In this document: positions 8,469 to 17,346 of the stretch, one piece after another
Layout: each line of letters begins with the position of its first letter
Position numbering within the stretch: the first letter of the stretch is position 1
NCBI RefSeq assembly: GCF_000967655.1
Contig: NZ_JXYA01000007.1
Coordinates: forward strand, 90,000-153,999
Length of the DNA: 64,000 bases
Direction: 5' to 3'
Source: Pseudoalteromonas rubra
Lineage (GTDB): Bacteria > Pseudomonadota > Gammaproteobacteria > Enterobacterales > Alteromonadaceae
The notes under the pieces: generated by a model
Told to the model about the DNA's origin: nothing
Seen by the model: the letters and a program-made list of their open reading frames with translations, nothing else
Databases searched by the model: none
Made by a program: the position numbers and the translations under genes

Positions 8469-9114
8469 GATGTTGGCACTTTTACTGGGGCTGGCTGGGG
8501 CTGCAAGTAGCGTGCAGGCGCAAGAAGAGTTTGTGGTTTCGTATGATGGCTTTTATGACCGCCTCAAGGTGGTAGAAAAGGGCGAGTTTGAGTTTGCCCG
8601 GGTTAATTTTTACCTGGTAGACATTGCCTCACTGGCACCGTGTCAGATCCAGTCAGGTAAAATTGTCACAGAAAACACCGAGCAGCCGCTTAATTATACT
8701 CAGCAGGCGCAGCTGTTGCTGCCATTTAGTGAGAAGCTCGACAAAGACAAGGCAGTGATAGTCGCACAGCCAAAAAATCCGCAGCACGACTGTCAGATCA
8801 AGTTTCAAATTGAGTCTGCGTATTTCACAAATACACATCTGACCAAGCAACGCTTGTATCAGCTGCACCACGAATTTGATGAGTTGTTGTCCGACTTATC
8901 TGGCTTTTTTGTCAGCAAGCTCATGGGCTTTTTACTGCCACAGCAAAAGGGCGTCAAGGTAACCTTTGCCAGTGAGCCTAACTTGTCAGCACCGGGTGTT
9001 AGCTGCGATAAGCAGGTTTGCCAGTTTGTGGTAACGGATGACTGGGAAAACGACACGGCACGCTTTAATACGTTAAGCGAAGTTGTATCGGTTACGCCCT
9101 GGATAGAAAAGTAA
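8458..9114 (+). CDS. DUF2987 family exported protein
   Basis: A 218-residue protein starting at ATG 8458, inside the end of the Bax-like gene (11-base overlap, coupled translation); a later ATG at 8470 is possible. A signal peptide ends at SSVQA, about residue 20-21. The mature protein, about 197 residues with four cysteines (two in CDKQVC), resembles the DUF2987 family of Alteromonadales and Vibrionales, whose function is unknown. Coupling to a peptidoglycan hydrolase suggests a periplasmic envelope role, which is inference. Followed directly by a strong terminator. Confidence 0.78.
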   Translation: MKNRMLALLLGLAGAASSVQAQEEFVVSYDGFYDRLKVVEKGEFEFARVNFYLVDIASLAPCQIQSGKIVTENTEQPLNYTQQAQLLLPFSEKLDKDKAVIVAQPKNPQHDCQIKFQIESAYFTNTHLTKQRLYQLHHEFDELLSDLSGFFVSKLMGFLLPQQKGVKVTFASEPNLSAPGVSCDKQVCQFVVTDDWENDTARFNTLSEVVSVTPWIEK

Positions 9115-9131
9115 TCTGCAGTTTAATCTAC

Positions 9132-9166
9132 AAAAAAGGCTTCGCACTGCGAAGCCTTTTCTTTTT
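9132..9166. terminator. Bidirectional intrinsic terminator
   Basis: AAAAGGCTTCGC, a 3-base ACT loop and GCGAAGCCTTTT give a perfect 12-bp stem with T-rich DNA after it and A-rich DNA before it. It sits between convergent DUF2987 and htpX and can serve both. Confidence 0.9.
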
Positions 9167-9175
9167 AGCTCAGAA

Positions 9176-10036
9176 TCAACGTAGCGCCTGAATACGTTGC
9201 TCAAGTGGCGGGTGAGAGGCGAACATCTCAGACAAGCTTTTGCCTGATGCAATACCAAAGGCCATCATTGACCCTTCCAGTTGCGATTCATGGTTATGGC
9301 GCAGGCGCTCAAGGGCGGCACGCATCTTATGTGCACCCACTAAATCAGCAGCGCCTTTGTCGGCCGCAAATTCGCGCTGACGGCTGAAGTAAGCCACAAT
9401 GACGGATGCCAGAATACCGAACAGGATCTGGAAAATCATATCGAAAATAATATACGTCCAGCTCACGCCATTATCTTCTTCGTCACCATTGAGAAAGCCG
9501 TCCACCAAATTCGCCAGCACTTTGGCAATGAAAATGACAAAGGTATTGACCACACCCTGGATCAGCGTCAGTGTGACCATATCGCCGTTGGCAACGTGAG
9601 ATACCTCGTGTGCCAGTACGGCTTCTGCTTCGTCCTGAGTCATATTGTGCAGCAATCCGGTACTGACCGCCACCAGACTGTTGTTTTTACTCGGGCCCGT
9701 TGCAAAGGCGTTGATTTCAGGGCTGTCGTAAATGGCCACTTCGGGCATCGCAATACCCACTTGTTTGGCCTGATTGGCAACGGTTTGCACCAGCCAGTGT
9801 TCGCTTTCATTACGGGGTTGCTCAATGACATAAGCACCCGTTGATTTTTTCGCGATCCACTTCGACATAAACAACGAAATAAAAGCACCACCAAAACCGA
9901 ATACACCGGCAATCAGTAACATGCCGCCATAACTGCGGTTAGACAGACCTAACGCAGACATGACGATAGACAGAACAATCCCCAGTACCAGCATGACTGC
10001 CAGGTTGGTGATTAAAAATAGCACGATTCGTTTCAT
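9176..10036 (-). CDS. htpX: Protease HtpX, membrane zinc metalloprotease
   Basis: A 286-residue M48B protease (E. coli HtpX has 293). Two N-terminal membrane helices (about 5-30 and 36-57) are followed by the zinc site HEVSH at residues 143-147, with Glu144 catalytic. Two further hydrophobic segments (about 157-178 and 193-215) lead to [16 protein letters not shown], which supplies the third zinc ligand. HtpX degrades misfolded inner-membrane proteins with FtsH and is stress-induced in E. coli. I could not find a convincing heat-shock or Cpx box upstream, so regulation is not shown. Monocistronic. Confidence 0.96.
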   Translation of the reverse strand: MKRIVLFLITNLAVMLVLGIVLSIVMSALGLSNRSYGGMLLIAGVFGFGGAFISLFMSKWIAKKSTGAYVIEQPRNESEHWLVQTVANQAKQVGIAMPEVAIYDSPEINAFATGPSKNNSLVAVSTGLLHNMTQDEAEAVLAHEVSHVANGDMVTLTLIQGVVNTFVIFIAKVLANLVDGFLNGDEEDNGVSWTYIIFDMIFQILFGILASVIVAYFSRQREFAADKGAADLVGAHKMRAALERLRHNHESQLEGSMMAFGIASGKSLSEMFASHPPLEQRIQALR

Positions 10037-10371
10037 CTTAACCTCAAGCTTATACTCAACTTATTGTTTGCAGCCCGCCCAAACCGAACACGGTTTTTAC
10101 GGTCGGACTCTTTATACTTGCGTACGTTTGCCTACAGCGCCGTGCGGGATCCATTTCCTTCAACACGACGTTTTATCATAGGCTTAGTTGCAGTATTGTC
10201 AGCTTCCAAAGCACGCTGTGAATATGATGGCAAACGACCATTATTACAAGTCATACGATAAAAAATTAGTGTGACAAAATATACGCAGAACAAGCCGACT
10301 CAGGTGCTTCCCTTGCGTTCATCTGCGCAATTACCCACAATAGTCATAATCAGGGTCATAAAACAGTCATT
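10037..10371. other. Divergent intergenic region, htpX and the cNMP/CBS gene
   Basis: About 335 bases without a gene. A small dyad AAACCG-AACA-CGGTTT followed by Ts lies at 10081-10098, terminator-like on the plus strand but in the htpX leader on the minus strand. Promoters for both genes must lie here; none reached a quality I would assert. Confidence 0.4.
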
Positions 10372-12267
10372 ATGCAAATAGAACACTTTGAGATCATGCA
10401 GTTTTTATCTGCACATCCGCCATTTAACGATTTACCCGAAGACGCGCTCAAACAACTTGCCAGTGAGGTTGAGGTTGGCTATTACCGTGCACGCAGTGAA
10501 ATACTTCATTACGGAGAATCTATCGCTAATTTATATGTGGTGCGCGCCGGTTCGGTGGAGGTATATCGTCGTAATGGTGAGCTTTATAACCGCATTTCAG
10601 AAGGGGGCCTGTTTGGTCAGCGCGGCTTGTTGATGAATCGCAAAGTACGTTTTCCGGTGATGGCTTTGGAAGACACCCTGGTTTACTGTATTCCCGTGGC
10701 CTTGTTTGAAGCATTTTGTGATGAACACGAGGCATTTGCAGACTTTTTTGAGGCCGATGACAGTGGCGGTTTGATCCAGGCGGTGTCGGATCAGGCCGAC
10801 AGCAATGACCTGACCACGGCCAAAGTCAGAACCCTGTTACTGCGCGAGCTGGTGTCGGTAGAGCTGACGCGCTCAATTCGCGATGCGGCAAAACTGATGA
10901 CCGAAGAGCAGGTATCTGCTTTACTGGTGTACGATCCAAGCAAACCGGTCAGTGACGATCCTGAGGATGATGACGGTCAAATTGTCGGGATCCTGAGCGA
11001 TAAAGACCTGCGTATCAAAGTGGTGGCGGAGGGCTTAGACACCAACCAGCCGGTTGCCACTATCATGACCCGGGAGCTGACCATAGTCGACTCCAACGCC
11101 TATGTGTTTGAGGCCATGATGATGATGCTCAGAGACAACCTGCATCATTTGCCTGTGGTGCATAAACGTCGTCCCATTGGTGTGATAGCCCTGTCGGATA
11201 TTTTGCGCTATGAGTCTCAGAGCAGCTTACTGTTTGTTAAAGGGATCATGGAGCAACAAAGTGTTGAGGACCTGGCGCACTACGCGCAGTCACTGGCCAG
11301 TGTGTTTGTGCGTCTGGTCAACGAAGATGCTAACTCACACATGGTGGGCACGGCTATGTCGGTCATTGGCCGCACCATCAAGCAGCGCTTACTGGAGCTG
11401 GCCGAAGATAAATTGGGTGAACCGCCGGTGCCTTACTGCTTTATCGCATTGGGCTCAATGGCACGGGATGAGCAGCTTATCGTGACCGATCAGGATAATG
11501 CCTTAATTTTGGATGATGCGTTTGAGGCTGATAAACATGACAGCTACTTTGCCGCGCTGGCCAAGTTTGTCTGTGACGGCCTGGCACAATGTGGCTATAA
11601 GCTCTGTGATGGCGGCATTATGGCAACCAACCCGCAATGGCGCCTAAGTGCCAGTGACTGGCAGGCTCAGTTTGAAGACTGGATGGATAACCCCAAACCC
11701 GAGGCCTTGTTACACAGTTCTATTTTCTTCGACCTGGATGGGGTGTTTGGTCGTACCCAGCTGGCCAGCCGCTTGAGTGAGTTGGTGGCAAAGAAAGCGA
11801 AGATCACGCCACGGTTTTTAGCGGCTATGGCCAGTAACTCACTGCGCAGAACCCCGCCGCTGGGCTTTTTTAAAGACTTCGTACTGGAGCAGGACGGTGA
11901 ACATAAGCACTCGCTGAATATTAAGCGCCGTGGCACCGCGCCGCTGTCCGATTTGGTGCGTGTGCATGCCCTGGCCATCGGCTCTCGTAAACAAAACTCG
12001 TTTGAGCGCCTTGAGGACATTAAAGAGGCCCAGCTATTACCACCGGGTAAAGTAGAGGATTTAGAGGCGGCGCTGGAGTATATTGCCATGATCCGTATTC
12101 GCCATCAGGCCCGGCAAATAGAGCAGGGTAAACAGCCCGACAACAATATTTTGCCAAAACGGCTATCTGAGTTTGAACAGCGCAACCTCAAAGAAGCATT
12201 TGCGGTACTGGACAAAGCGCAAAGCTACCTCAAGATCCGCTACCAGAACAAGGCGATACTCAAGTAA
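10372..12267 (+). CDS. cNMP-binding / CBS-pair / DUF294 nucleotidyltransferase-like signalling protein
   Basis: A 631-residue cytoplasmic protein with four visible parts: a cyclic-nucleotide-binding-like domain (about 15-130, with GESIANLYVVRAGSVEVY and GGLFGQRGLL); two CBS domains (about 160-285); a DUF294 nucleotidyltransferase-like core with GSMARDEQ at 361-368 and TDQDNAL at 372-378, matching the GlnD-type GS...DxD metal motif; and a C-terminal helical DUF294 substrate-binding domain. The architecture suggests a sensor of adenylate or cyclic nucleotides that modifies or binds a partner. The target is unknown. The stop overlaps the start of the downstream exonuclease gene (TAATG), so the two are translated together. 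Confidence 0.9.
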   Translation: MQIEHFEIMQFLSAHPPFNDLPEDALKQLASEVEVGYYRARSEILHYGESIANLYVVRAGSVEVYRRNGELYNRISEGGLFGQRGLLMNRKVRFPVMALEDTLVYCIPVALFEAFCDEHEAFADFFEADDSGGLIQAVSDQADSNDLTTAKVRTLLLRELVSVELTRSIRDAAKLMTEEQVSALLVYDPSKPVSDDPEDDDGQIVGILSDKDLRIKVVAEGLDTNQPVATIMTRELTIVDSNAYVFEAMMMMLRDNLHHLPVVHKRRPIGVIALSDILRYESQSSLLFVKGIMEQQSVEDLAHYAQSLASVFVRLVNEDANSHMVGTAMSVIGRTIKQRLLELAEDKLGEPPVPYCFIALGSMARDEQLIVTDQDNALILDDAFEADKHDSYFAALAKFVCDGLAQCGYKLCDGGIMATNPQWRLSASDWQAQFEDWMDNPKPEALLHSSIFFDLDGVFGRTQLASRLSELVAKKAKITPRFLAAMASNSLRRTPPLGFFKDFVLEQDGEHKHSLNIKRRGTAPLSDLVRVHALAIGSRKQNSFERLEDIKEAQLLPPGKVEDLEAALEYIAMIRIRHQARQIEQGKQPDNNILPKRLSEFEQRNLKEAFAVLDKAQSYLKIRYQNKAILK

Positions 12268-12974
12268 TGGCAATGCAAGGCGACATTTTATCCTGGCCAA
12301 ACCGGTTTGCTCACTTAGCGCGGCAAAGTAGTGATGAGCGGCTCAGGGCATTTTATACCGCGGGCGTACAGGCGCCCGACACGCCAGTGTCTCAGGCTCA
12401 GTTCGTGGCACTAGATTTTGAAACCACCGGGCTGAATTATGAAACCGATGACATTGTCAGCGTCGGTCTGGTGCCCTTTGACGCGCGACGAGCCTATTGC
12501 CGCGATGCCAGGCATTGGATCTTAAAGCCTTCTACGCCACTGCACAAAGAATCGGTGGTGGTACATCAGATAACCCATTCGCAGGTCAGTGAAGCGCCCG
12601 ACCTGGACGCCATACTGGAAGAGCTGCTGACTTGTCTGGCCGGTAAGGTCATTGTGGTTCATTACCGCCATATTGAGCGGCCGTTCTTTAATCAGGCGCT
12701 AATGCAACGGCTGGGCGAAGGGATTGAATTTCCACTGATTGATACCATGGCGCTGGAACATCGCATTGAAACCAACCGGCTTACGCTTTGGCAGCGGATA
12801 AAACGCCAGCCGGTCCCGTCTATTCGCCTGGCCGACAGCCGCAAACGTTATGGTCTGCCTTACTATGTGGCGCACCACGCACTCAGTGATGCCCTGGCGA
12901 CGGCTGAGTTATTTCAGGCACAATTTCAGCACCACTACACGCAGCACACAGACATCAAGTCGCTGTGGATGTGA
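12267..12974 (+). CDS. DnaQ-like DEDDh 3'-5' exonuclease
   Basis: A 235-residue exonuclease-fold protein. Exo I is LDFETTG with Asp50 and Glu52; Exo III is the H-x4-D motif with His203 and Asp208 in HHALSDA. In the Exo II position, where most family members have Asp, this protein has Glu137 (HYRHIER), a conservative substitution that keeps a carboxylate. About 45 residues precede the nuclease core. It is coupled by a 1-base overlap to the cNMP/CBS/DUF294 gene, a pairing I recall from other proteobacteria, suggesting a nuclease acting on a nucleotide or RNA signal rather than replication proofreading. The substrate is unknown. Confidence 0.88.
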   Translation: MAMQGDILSWPNRFAHLARQSSDERLRAFYTAGVQAPDTPVSQAQFVALDFETTGLNYETDDIVSVGLVPFDARRAYCRDARHWILKPSTPLHKESVVVHQITHSQVSEAPDLDAILEELLTCLAGKVIVVHYRHIERPFFNQALMQRLGEGIEFPLIDTMALEHRIETNRLTLWQRIKRQPVPSIRLADSRKRYGLPYYVAHHALSDALATAELFQAQFQHHYTQHTDIKSLWM

Positions 12975-12987
12975 TCAAACAGAAACA

Positions 12988-13017
12988 AAAATGGCATGTT
13001 AAGAAACATGCCATTTT
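12988..13017. terminator. Bidirectional intrinsic terminator
   Basis: AAAATGGCATGTT and AACATGCCATTTT make a perfect 13-bp stem with a 4-base loop. A and T runs on both sides let it serve the exonuclease gene (plus) and the BCCT transporter gene (minus), which converge here. Confidence 0.9.
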
Positions 13018-13049
13018 CAATCCTTATCCTGTTACAGATATACCCTAAT

Positions 13050-14627
13050 TTAGGACTTGGTTTGCTCCGTACGCAGCCCAAGGATCAGGCTCAGACACAT
13101 CAGCAGCAGCACGACCGTAAATGGCAGACCGGTTGAGATGGCACCCGCCTGCAAGGCTTGTATGGCCTCTGTGCCGCCGATCCACAGCAGCGCCGCAGCG
13201 ATAGCACCTTCTACCGTGGCCCAGAACACCCGTTGCGGAATCGGGGCATCAATTTTACCGCCGGCTGTAATGCTGTCTATGACCAGAGAGCCTGAATCCG
13301 ACGAGGTGATAAAGAACACCAGCACCAGTACGATGGCGACAAATGACAAGAGATCGCCCAGAGGCAGTTGTTCAAACATTTCAAACATGGCCAGCGGTAC
13401 CTGCGTCAGGCCATTTTCGCCCAGTGCACCCACACCAGACTTAACCTGATCTATGGCGATGCCACCGTATACTGACATCCACAAGGTGGTGACTAAAGTC
13501 GGGATCAGCAGCACAGCAATGATAAACTCACGAATGGTGCGGCCCTCAGAGACACGTGCGATAAACATACCAACAAATGGTGACCAGGAGATCCACCAGG
13601 CCCAGTAAAACACAGTCCAGCCCTGGAACCAGGCTTCGTCGTCACGCCCGTGTGGGTTACTCAGCGGAATGATGTTCTCTACATAGGCCATTATGGTGGT
13701 GGGAATATTACCAAGTGCCACGGCAAAGCCGGCCAGCATGACAAACAGCAGCAGAGCAAAAGCGATCAGCATATTAGTGTTACTGAGCACTTTAACGCCC
13801 CCTTCAATGCCACGCACCACAGAAATGATGGCCAGCAAAGTGACGCCCACGATCACCATGATCTGCAATCCCAGACCTGCCTCTATGCCAAACACATGCT
13901 GGATCCCTGCGCTGGCCTGTTGTGCGCCCAGGCCAAGCGAGGTCGCCAGACCAAATAAGGTGGCCAGTACCGCCAGAATATCTATGATATGACCCGGCCA
14001 GCCCCAGGCTCTGTCGCCTAACAAAGGATAGAAAATAGACCGAATAGACAGCGGCAGGCCTTTGTTATAGGCAAAGAAAGCCAGAGAGAGCGCGACGACG
14101 GCGTAAATCGCCCAGGGGTGCAAGCCCCAGTGGTACATAGTGGCGCCCATGGCCATTTCCGCAGCTTCAGGTGTATTGGGTACAACATTCAGCGGGGTTT
14201 TAAACCAGCCGGTGTAATAGGCCACCGGCTCGGCAACGCCCCAGAACATCAGCCCGATCCCCATACCCGCGGCAAACAGCATAGCCAGCCAGGAGAGGGT
14301 GGTGTACTGAGGTTTGGCCGCGTCGCCACCAAGGCGGATTTTGCCATAGGGAGAGAGCACCAGCGCCAGGCAAAACAGCACAAAGAAGTTACCCGACCAC
14401 ATAAAGACGGCATCAAACGCGCCGATGATTTTCCACTTCAGGCCATCCAGTGTTGCTTTTGCTGATTCGGCGTCGCTTACCAGGATTGCAATTAGGAATA
14501 ATAAGATCAGGCCTGCACTGACGCCAAAAACCGGGTTATGAACATCAAACCCCCATTTTTGTACGTTGTCCTGGCCCACCGTATAGTCAGTATTATCGAT
14601 ACTATACTTATCGTGATTGTCTGCCAT
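13050..14627 (-). CDS. BCCT family transporter (betaine/carnitine/choline type)
   Basis: A 525-residue integral membrane protein. The ATG at 14627 is preferred because GAGGTAA lies just upstream; a longer frame back to 14729 has no ribosome site. Twelve hydrophobic segments are visible. Family signatures are GMGIGLMFWGVAEPV in the third to fourth helices, a typical substrate-binding Gly-rich stretch, and the Trp-rich WAWWISWSPFVGMFIARVSEGRT. BCCT carriers take up quaternary ammonium compounds or related zwitterions with Na+ or H+; for a marine bacterium glycine betaine, choline or DMSP are plausible. The short, mostly uncharged C-terminal tail argues against betP-type osmosensing. Monocistronic. 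Confidence 0.92.
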   Translation of the reverse strand: MADNHDKYSIDNTDYTVGQDNVQKWGFDVHNPVFGVSAGLILLFLIAILVSDAESAKATLDGLKWKIIGAFDAVFMWSGNFFVLFCLALVLSPYGKIRLGGDAAKPQYTTLSWLAMLFAAGMGIGLMFWGVAEPVAYYTGWFKTPLNVVPNTPEAAEMAMGATMYHWGLHPWAIYAVVALSLAFFAYNKGLPLSIRSIFYPLLGDRAWGWPGHIIDILAVLATLFGLATSLGLGAQQASAGIQHVFGIEAGLGLQIMVIVGVTLLAIISVVRGIEGGVKVLSNTNMLIAFALLLFVMLAGFAVALGNIPTTIMAYVENIIPLSNPHGRDDEAWFQGWTVFYWAWWISWSPFVGMFIARVSEGRTIREFIIAVLLIPTLVTTLWMSVYGGIAIDQVKSGVGALGENGLTQVPLAMFEMFEQLPLGDLLSFVAIVLVLVFFITSSDSGSLVIDSITAGGKIDAPIPQRVFWATVEGAIAAALLWIGGTEAIQALQAGAISTGLPFTVVLLLMCLSLILGLRTEQTKS

Positions 14628-14927
14628 TGTTACCTCATAGTTGAGAAATGAAATGGCAAAGTTGTAACACCCGGCTTTGATGCAAACTGCATGCGATGGG
14701 TTTATGTTAGTTACAGCGGTAATGGGCACGCCAATGGTTTGCCATTACAATCGTCTTCTTATCGTCCAAAAGACGTTTCGATGTAATTAAGATAAACCGA
14801 CCAAAACGGGGTATGTGTACCACCTTGCCGAAAAAGTCTTAGTTTATAAGTGTAAGCGCTAGAATATAAAAGTAAATGAATGTGCTATTAACTGAATAAA
14901 ATCGCACCAATTGAGGGTAAAACAGGT
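14628..14927. other. Intergenic region upstream of the BCCT gene
   Basis: About 300 AT-rich bases between the BCCT gene (reading left) and the end of the leucine operon (also reading left). It must hold the BCCT promoter. No clear promoter, operator or small gene was recognised. Confidence 0.4.
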
Positions 14928-14955
14928 AAAAAAAATCCCTCTTGCGAGGGATTTT
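14928..14955 (-). terminator. Terminator of the leucine catabolic operon
   Basis: AAAATCCCTC, a TTGC loop and GAGGGATTTT form a perfect 10-bp stem. On the minus strand it is followed by a run of eight Ts, the expected geometry for ending the liu operon about 75 bases after its last stop codon. Confidence 0.9.
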
Positions 14956-15029
14956 GGGTAACTCAGCGCCTTTGGCACTGGGAATGAGGTCGGTACATAG
15001 TTGGTGTTTTCGTGTCAGACCGTGTTTAT

Positions 15030-15692
15030 TTAGCTGGCAAACTGCATTTCAGGAACATCGCCATCGACGATAAGTTTGCCTGCAGTTTTGCTGATAATTT
15101 CGTCTACACTAACACCCGGTGCGCGCTCTAGCAAATGGAACGCGCCATCTTTCACTTCAAGCACAGCTAAATCTGTGACGATCTTTTTCACACAGTTCAC
15201 GCCGGTGAGCGGCAGAGTACAAGACTCCAGTAACTTTGAATCGCCGTGCTTGCTGGCATGAGTCATGGTCACTACGATGTTTTGTGCACCTGCAACCAAA
15301 TCCATCGCGCCACCCATGCCTTTGATTAACTTTTTCGGGATCATCCAGGAGGCAATATTGCCATTCTGATCCACTTCAAATGCACCCAGTACCGTCAAGT
15401 CTACATGACCACCGCGGATCATGGCAAAGCTTTCGGCGCTATTAAAAATAGCCGCACCTGTGGCTGCTGTCACGGTTTCTTTACCCGCATTGATCATATC
15501 AGCATCGACCTGGTCCTCTGTTGGGTAAGGACCCATACCTAAAAGACCATTTTCAGATTGCAGCATTACCTCGATACCCTGAGGCACGTAGTTGGCAACC
15601 AGAGTAGGGATACCAATGCCCAGGTTAACGTAATAACCATCCTGAAGCTCCTGCGCCACGCGCATTGCAATTTGTTCACGATTTAAAGCCAT
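15030..15692 (-). CDS. scoB: 3-oxoacid CoA-transferase, subunit B
   Basis: A 220-residue beta subunit. The ATG at 15692 follows an AAGGAGA site; the longer frame lacks one. The catalytic glutamate lies in the conserved SENGLLGMGP segment, and TAATGAAIFNSAESFAMIRGGH is typical of SCOT-type enzymes. With subunit A it moves CoA from succinyl-CoA (or acetyl-CoA) to acetoacetate, making acetoacetyl-CoA for thiolysis. It is the last gene of the leucine operon, 10 bases after subunit A, placed just where free acetoacetate appears from HMG-CoA lyase. AtoA-type naming is an alternative. Confidence 0.9.
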   Translation of the reverse strand: MALNREQIAMRVAQELQDGYYVNLGIGIPTLVANYVPQGIEVMLQSENGLLGMGPYPTEDQVDADMINAGKETVTAATGAAIFNSAESFAMIRGGHVDLTVLGAFEVDQNGNIASWMIPKKLIKGMGGAMDLVAGAQNIVVTMTHASKHGDSKLLESCTLPLTGVNCVKKIVTDLAVLEVKDGAFHLLERAPGVSVDEIISKTAGKLIVDGDVPEMQFAS

Positions 15693-15702
15693 GGTGATCT
15701 CC

Positions 15703-16401
15703 TTACTTACGGGTTGTGACACGTTCGATGCGTTTTTCAAAGCTACCCTGAATTACGCGATTAACATAGATCCCCGGTGTGTGGATCTCGCTTGGTGCCA
15801 GCTCGCCCGGCTCGACGATTTCTTCGACCTCGGCAACGGTAATTTTACCCGCCGTTGCAGCCATAGGGTTGAAGTTCATCGCAGTGTGGCGGAATACCAG
15901 GTTGCCATAGCGATCAGCCTTCCAGGCTTTAACGATGGCGAATTCGCCAGTGATAGACTCTTCAAGAATGTAAGGACGGCCATCGAATTCTTTGACTTCT
16001 TTACCCTCGGCAACTGGGGTGCCATAGCCGGTCGCGGTATAGAAACCCGGGATACCTGCACCGCCTGCGCGCATTTTCTCAGCCAGTGTGCCCTGAGGCG
16101 TCAGTTCAACGTCGATAATGCCGTCTAACAGCTGTTGCTCAAACAGGGCGTTTTCACCCACGTAAGAAGCAATGATTTTCTTGATTTGGCGGTCATGAAG
16201 CAAAATACCCAAACCAAAGTCATCAACCCCACAGTTGTTAGAAACCACGGTCAGCTCTTTGGTTTGCTTGCGCTTAATTTCTGCAATTAACCCTTCTGGA
16301 ATACCACATAATCCAAAGCCACCGGCAATAATGGTATCGCCGTCTTTGAGGCCCTCCATTGCTGCTTCATAGCTTGAAACTACTTTATCGAAACCGGCCA
16401 T
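15703..16401 (-). CDS. scoA: 3-oxoacid CoA-transferase, subunit A
   Basis: A 232-residue alpha subunit. The N-terminal CoA-binding Gly-rich motif [14 protein letters not shown] (about residues 26-39) and the [13 protein letters not shown] segment are diagnostic of the ScoA/AtoD family. It forms a heteromer with subunit B, 10 bases downstream. Together they activate the acetoacetate released by the preceding HMG-CoA lyase, linking leucine degradation to the thiolase encoded on the other side of liuR. An AGGAG site lies upstream of the ATG. Whether succinyl-CoA or acetyl-CoA is the donor cannot be read from sequence. Confidence 0.92.
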   Translation of the reverse strand: MAGFDKVVSSYEAAMEGLKDGDTIIAGGFGLCGIPEGLIAEIKRKQTKELTVVSNNCGVDDFGLGILLHDRQIKKIIASYVGENALFEQQLLDGIIDVELTPQGTLAEKMRAGGAGIPGFYTATGYGTPVAEGKEVKEFDGRPYILEESITGEFAIVKAWKADRYGNLVFRHTAMNFNPMAATAGKITVAEVEEIVEPGELAPSEIHTPGIYVNRVIQGSFEKRIERVTTRK

Positions 16402-16436
16402 TAGCCCACTCCTAGTTGTTCGTTGTTTTTCGGTTG

Positions 16437-17345
16437 TTATGACTGACAGCTGTTTTTCAGCGCCAGAGACACCTTGCTTACTGGCGCTTTATCCAGCGCC
16501 TCACAAATCTGCCAGCCTGCTTTTGCCAGTCTTTCTAAATCAATTCCACTGTCAATGCCAAGTCCTTGCAGCAAGTAAACAACATCCTCAGTGGCAACAT
16601 TTCCTGACGCGCCCTTAGCATAGGGACAACCACCCAGTCCGGCAACGGCTGAATCTATGGTGGCAATGCCCATTTCCAGTGCGGTATGTATGTTTACCAA
16701 AGCCTGGCCATAGGTATCATGAAAGTGCACGGCAAGGCGCTCAGCCGGGATATGTGACAGCAATAAGGTGAGCAACTGCTTAACCTGATTGGCTGTGCCC
16801 ACCCCTATGGTGTCGCCCAGGCTGATCTCATAGCAGCCCAATGCCAATAATTGTTTACACACCGACAGCACCTGCTCTGGTTCGACCTCTCCCTGATACG
16901 GGCAGCCAACCACACAGCTTACGTAGCCTCTGACTTTGATGTTGTTTTTTTGTGCAAGCTCAACCACCGGGCGAAAGCGTTCAATACTTTCTTCAATGGA
17001 GCAGTTGATGTTTTTTTGTGTAAAGGCTTCGCTGGCAGCGGTGAAAATCGCAAACTCGTCAACCTGATTGGCAAGCGCCAGTTCGGCGCCTTTGAGATTT
17101 GGCGTAAGAGCGCTGATCTCAACGCCATCACGACGCACAAAGCCCTGGATCACATCACTGGAGTCGGCCATTTGCGGCACCCACTTGGGCGACACAAATG
17201 CGCCGGCCTCAATGTGTTTCAAACCGGCCTCGGCCAGTGCATTGACCAGCGCAATTTTCGCGTCGGTCGATACACTGGATTCGTTTTGCAGGCCATCACG
17301 TGCACCTACTTCAACGATTTTGACCTGGGCAGGATAGTTCGCCAT
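16437..17345 (-). CDS. liuE: Hydroxymethylglutaryl-CoA lyase
   Basis: A 302-residue TIM-barrel lyase. The ATG at 17345 is one base past the liuD stop, which argues for this start over a longer one at 17441. Motifs: RDGLQNE near residue 16 (metal and catalytic region), HFHDTYGQ (metal-binding histidines), and [14 protein letters not shown] with the flexible-loop cysteine. It cleaves 3-hydroxy-3-methylglutaryl-CoA to acetyl-CoA and acetoacetate, the final specific step of leucine breakdown. Its length is normal for bacterial enzymes. Its place between the carboxylase and the CoA-transferase follows pathway order. Confidence 0.95.
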   Translation of the reverse strand: MANYPAQVKIVEVGARDGLQNESSVSTDAKIALVNALAEAGLKHIEAGAFVSPKWVPQMADSSDVIQGFVRRDGVEISALTPNLKGAELALANQVDEFAIFTAASEAFTQKNINCSIEESIERFRPVVELAQKNNIKVRGYVSCVVGCPYQGEVEPEQVLSVCKQLLALGCYEISLGDTIGVGTANQVKQLLTLLLSHIPAERLAVHFHDTYGQALVNIHTALEMGIATIDSAVAGLGGCPYAKGASGNVATEDVVYLLQGLGIDSGIDLERLAKAGWQICEALDKAPVSKVSLALKNSCQS

Positions 17346-17346
17346 T

